Assembly (NCBI RefSeq): GCF_000368925.1
Contig: NZ_KB849756.1
Location: forward strand, 633,429 to 697,428
Reading direction: 5' to 3'
Origin: Acinetobacter bereziniae LMG 1003 = CIP 70.12
Lineage (GTDB): Bacteria; Pseudomonadota; Gammaproteobacteria; Pseudomonadales; Moraxellaceae
DNA: 64,000 bases
Part shown: positions 61,323 to 64,000 of the stretch, one piece after another
Layout of the letters: the number at the start of each line of letters is the position of its first letter
Numbering within the stretch: the first letter of the stretch is position 1
Program-made: the position numbers and the translations under genes
Notes under the pieces: model-generated
What the model was told of the DNA's origin: nothing
The model's database searches: none
The model's input: only the letters and a program-made list of their open reading frames with translations

Positions 61323-62141
61323 ATGGATGAAAAAACTGATGCTTTGAATCAAAATCTAAAACAAATACAGGAGGATTCACTTGCAAATCAAAAGCTAAGA
61401 TTTGCGTTAATTGCCTGTAAAAATGACTTACTCAATACCGCATCATTGGCTTTAATTACGATACAAATTTGGGATATGTATAAAGGTTTGTTTTGGTGTA
61501 CATCCCATCCGAGTCAATTGCCTTCACAACAACACATAAAGTATCCCTTTGAATCACAGAATGAATATGTTTACAAAGCTCCTATTTTCGATTTAAAAAC
61601 TCACTATATTTATGGCGAGGTGATTTTATTTAACCGTTTTAAACAAGAAAATATTTTTGGACAATTGGCTGCAACGCAATGTGCGGAGATGATTGTACAA
61701 AAAATAAATCAAGAACCAATACCGTGTTTGTCCATCCAAGCTTATTCAAACCAATATGAAATAAAAATCAATCACCAGCCTGTACTTCTAACACCACGCC
61801 AATTTGAAATCATCTGTATTTTAATTCTCAATCCGATGGGCTTAAGCTTAGAACAATTACACCTTTATCTATATGAGGATGAAAATATCAGCCTCAACAC
61901 ACTAAAATCTGAAATTTCATATTTAAAAAATAAAGTTGGCGAATTGATCTGCGCCCGAACTTATCAAATTCAGGCTGAAGTTTTTGCGGATTTTAAACTA
62001 CTCGAAGAAGCACTTGACGCAGGTTATCTCGATACAATCCGAGAGCTTGATCAAGGTGATTATTTTACAAAATGCAAAAGCCCTTTTTTACGCAAGTGGC
62101 AACAAATTCTTCGAATACGAATCCAAAACCTACTTGGATAA
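61323..62141 (+). CDS. Putative transcriptional regulator of the eut operon
   Basis: A 272-residue cytoplasmic protein transcribed away from the permease gene. The N-terminal part may be a GAF-like sensor (LANQKLRFALIACKNDLLNT, ASLALITIQIWDMYKGLFWC). The C-terminal third looks like a winged-helix DNA-binding domain: INHQPVLLTPRQFEIICILI, LNPMGLSLEQLHLYLYEDEN, TLKSEISYLKNKVGELICAR. A longer frame from TTG 61200 adds 41 residues of doubtful character; ATG 61323 is preferred. Position points to ethanolamine control; unlike EutR it is not AraC-type. Confidence 0.72.
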   Translation: MDEKTDALNQNLKQIQEDSLANQKLRFALIACKNDLLNTASLALITIQIWDMYKGLFWCTSHPSQLPSQQHIKYPFESQNEYVYKAPIFDLKTHYIYGEVILFNRFKQENIFGQLAATQCAEMIVQKINQEPIPCLSIQAYSNQYEIKINHQPVLLTPRQFEIICILILNPMGLSLEQLHLYLYEDENISLNTLKSEISYLKNKVGELICARTYQIQAEVFADFKLLEEALDAGYLDTIRELDQGDYFTKCKSPFLRKWQQILRIRIQNLLG

Positions 62142-62163
62142 TTTTTTCGATGATTGTAACTGC

Positions 62164-64000
62164 CTAAAAATAGTGAACAAAACCCAAACCGACTTTCTGC
62201 CAATCTATTTGATTTTGTTGTTGATATTCCCATTTTAGGTGCACACTATTTTGTGAATCTAGTGCGTATTGAAACAAGCTGTTCACCCGTAAATTCCACT
62301 GACTTGTATCTTGCCAATATGGCAATTCCACTTGAACTACACTATTCAGCCGATCCGACCAAATATTTTGACAACCTACAGTTGGACCTAATCCTAGCCG
62401 CCATCCCTTATCCAATGACTTTCCTGCTTGCAACTGAGTTTGCAACTCGGCATAACACAAATGTTTCCGATCATCATCCGCAATGGTATAACCAGACTGC
62501 GCTTTTGCACTCATGACACCATGTTGTTGTTGGTCTGTAAACTGCCCATTTTGAATTGCTTCTTGTTGCCAACCCAAAGTAAAGCCCCAGGTTATTGGTG
62601 TTTTAAAAGGTGTAATCGGGTTATACGAGTTCACTATGAGTAGATCAAGATGTTCGAGCTTTAAACGGTCATTTCGCCACTGCGCTGCACCATCTAAGAA
62701 CTGTAATTGGGTCCCTATTCGGAAACCACCTTGTGGATCAGTTAAGTCATGATAAGCCTGTCGATGACCAAGCTCAGCATACTTATCTCCTTGAACCTCA
62801 CCTACAGCAACTGACCATTTACGTGCATCATGCCCTTTGACGGGGTTAATCTTAGGTTCAGCGGGCGCTTGACGTTGCTTTGCAATTGAAATCTGACTAC
62901 GCAACCCGAGCAATTGTCTAAAACGTGGCTGTGTATAGCCTGCATCGACTTGTCGCGCTACAAACTGTAAGTATAAATCGTCATACGCCATTTCTAAAAT
63001 TTTAGCTCGATCTGCTTCATTATAGGCAGCAATCGCTTGTGGCATCTGTTGCGGTTCTAATGATGCAACTTCATGTGCTATCTTAGCTAGCTGATGACCA
63101 TGCTGTTTGGCTTGCGAATTTAATTGTGTTTCTAATGCAGGGCGATACACCGTTTCTTGAATTAATCCTTGTTGATCAATTGCCTTAATGGTTTCAATCG
63201 GTATGGCAGCATAAGTAAATTTTTTTCGTAAATTTGAATCGGGACGAACAAGATCAAGTAAACCAAGCAATCGATAAGCGCAATTGTCACTGACAAAATA
63301 ATAAGGAAAGCTGACTTTTTGCATTTCCCAAATATGTTTGACTAAAAATGCAGTTTCCTCTGGATTTAAATTGAGTTCATATTCCCAAAGATCCCTACTT
63401 TCAAAATCACCATATTCTTTTACTTTTCGATAATACGGCATTAATGAATATTCACCTGGATATTTTCCAACCAGACCTTTCCACGCATATGACCAGTTGT
63501 CTTCACTATTGACGGTGGCAGCATAGTTAATTGCATAAGATACCAAATTCAATTGCTTCTGATCTTTTGGATCAAGCCGAAGTAAGGTATGTCCAAACAT
63601 TGAACTTGGATTTCCCATAAAATCCGTCGCATAGATCAAGGTGGCTTTATAAGGTTTAATTTGTCCAAACCATTGATCAAATTCCGGACAAGAAATAACA
63701 GGTAACTGTTGTTCAGTAATATTTAACTGCTGCATCAACCACTGGCTTCGGGCAGGAAATTTACAGCGTATAGATTGATTCGGATCCGCTGATTGAAATA
63801 GTGCTGAAATATCAGCATTCAGTTCATGTTGAATATTCTCTGGACCATCTGGAGCATAAAAATAACCTGAATAGCTGACTTCACTTTGATTGCGCTTTTT
63901 TTGATTTGATCCATGTTCAGCAGTGCCATCAGCATAAAGTAAACGTTTCCATGTTACCTGTTCAGCCAATTGTTTTTGTTGAGCTAGTTGCAAATAGTTC
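62164..64000 (-). CDS. DUF4105 (Lnb N-terminal-like) periplasmic protein, 5' end outside window
   Basis: At least 612 residues, open to the window edge on the minus strand (codons NYL precede the TTG at 63993), so the signal peptide is missing. The DUF4105 core is YKATLIYATDFMGNPSSMFG followed by HTLLRLD, and DNCAYRLLGLLDLVRP: conserved His and Cys of a papain/NlpC-like fold. The C-terminal half (residues about 390-609) is beta-rich, with alternating strands ending FVHYF, and could be an outer-membrane or barrel-like domain. Function in this genus is not established. It converges with the eut regulator. Confidence 0.8.
   Translation of the reverse strand, partial: NYLQLAQQKQLAEQVTWKRLLYADGTAEHGSNQKKRNQSEVSYSGYFYAPDGPENIQHELNADISALFQSADPNQSIRCKFPARSQWLMQQLNITEQQLPVISCPEFDQWFGQIKPYKATLIYATDFMGNPSSMFGHTLLRLDPKDQKQLNLVSYAINYAATVNSEDNWSYAWKGLVGKYPGEYSLMPYYRKVKEYGDFESRDLWEYELNLNPEETAFLVKHIWEMQKVSFPYYFVSDNCAYRLLGLLDLVRPDSNLRKKFTYAAIPIETIKAIDQQGLIQETVYRPALETQLNSQAKQHGHQLAKIAHEVASLEPQQMPQAIAAYNEADRAKILEMAYDDLYLQFVARQVDAGYTQPRFRQLLGLRSQISIAKQRQAPAEPKINPVKGHDARKWSVAVGEVQGDKYAELGHRQAYHDLTDPQGGFRIGTQLQFLDGAAQWRNDRLKLEHLDLLIVNSYNPITPFKTPITWGFTLGWQQEAIQNGQFTDQQQHGVMSAKAQSGYTIADDDRKHLCYAELQTQLQAGKSLDKGWRLGLGPTVGCQNIWSDRLNSVVQVELPYWQDTSQWNLRVNSLFQYALDSQNSVHLKWEYQQQNQIDWQKVGLGFVHYF

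Overview
The window is a chromosomal segment of a low-GC gammaproteobacterium, almost certainly an Acinetobacter. Reasons: the AT-rich code, the tol-pal and trpGDC-folE gene sets, PurL/GlnA/RuvAB sequences of Acinetobacter type, a eutBC-permease locus without a microcompartment, and IS3-, IS5- and IS630-type elements common in that genus. I ran no search; all names come from reading translated motifs.

Layout. 1-2.6 kb: end of an IS3-family element, a dispersed palindromic repeat, two tandem small lipoprotein paralogues, a secreted protein and a 41-residue membrane protein. 2.8-8.7 kb: purL and two unknown envelope proteins. 8.7-12.7 kb: dgt, a zinc-ribbon protein and ruvAB, preceded by an IS3 scar. 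12.8-18.7 kb: a Fur-type-regulated TonB-dependent receptor, then a small island (PAAR protein, papain-like effector candidate, two membrane proteins) lying between two copies of the receptor's promoter and start; next to it an Ivy-like lysozyme-inhibitor gene. 19.4-25.5 kb: ybgC-tolQRA-tolB-pal with two extra stand-alone TolA-III-like genes between tolA and tolB. 25.8-32.1 kb: housekeeping genes (SMI1/KNR4-like, fbp, SpoU methyltransferase, an ECF-sigma operon, glnA). 32.5-34.1 kb: a small GTPase with a partner of unknown function.

34.6-42.7 kb is accessory: an intact IS903-group IS5 element with a 9-bp target duplication, a decayed copy, a second IS5-type element, an initiator tRNA, small hypothetical genes, a decayed phage terminase and a candidate Fur-controlled small RNA. 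42.7-49.4 kb: trpG-trpD-trpC, an ankyrin-like secreted protein, an Smr protein, folE, a cupin and a second copy of the dispersed repeat. 49.4-57.1 kb: a TetR regulator, a PF10118-type hydrolase and a beta-oxidation set made of a thiolase, a peroxisomal-MFE2-like enzyme with three SCP2 domains, and a long-chain-type acyl-CoA dehydrogenase. 57.4-62.1 kb: ethanolamine utilisation (eutC, eutB, permease) with a divergent regulator. 62.2 kb to the end: a DUF4105 protein that runs off the window.

How parts work together: Tol-Pal genes form one envelope machine; trpGDC make tryptophan precursors; the eut genes import ethanolamine and split it to acetaldehyde and ammonia; the MFE2-like cluster would carry out one complete round of beta-oxidation on an unusual, perhaps branched or sterol-like, acyl-CoA; the PAAR island looks like a type VI secretion cargo with its immunity.
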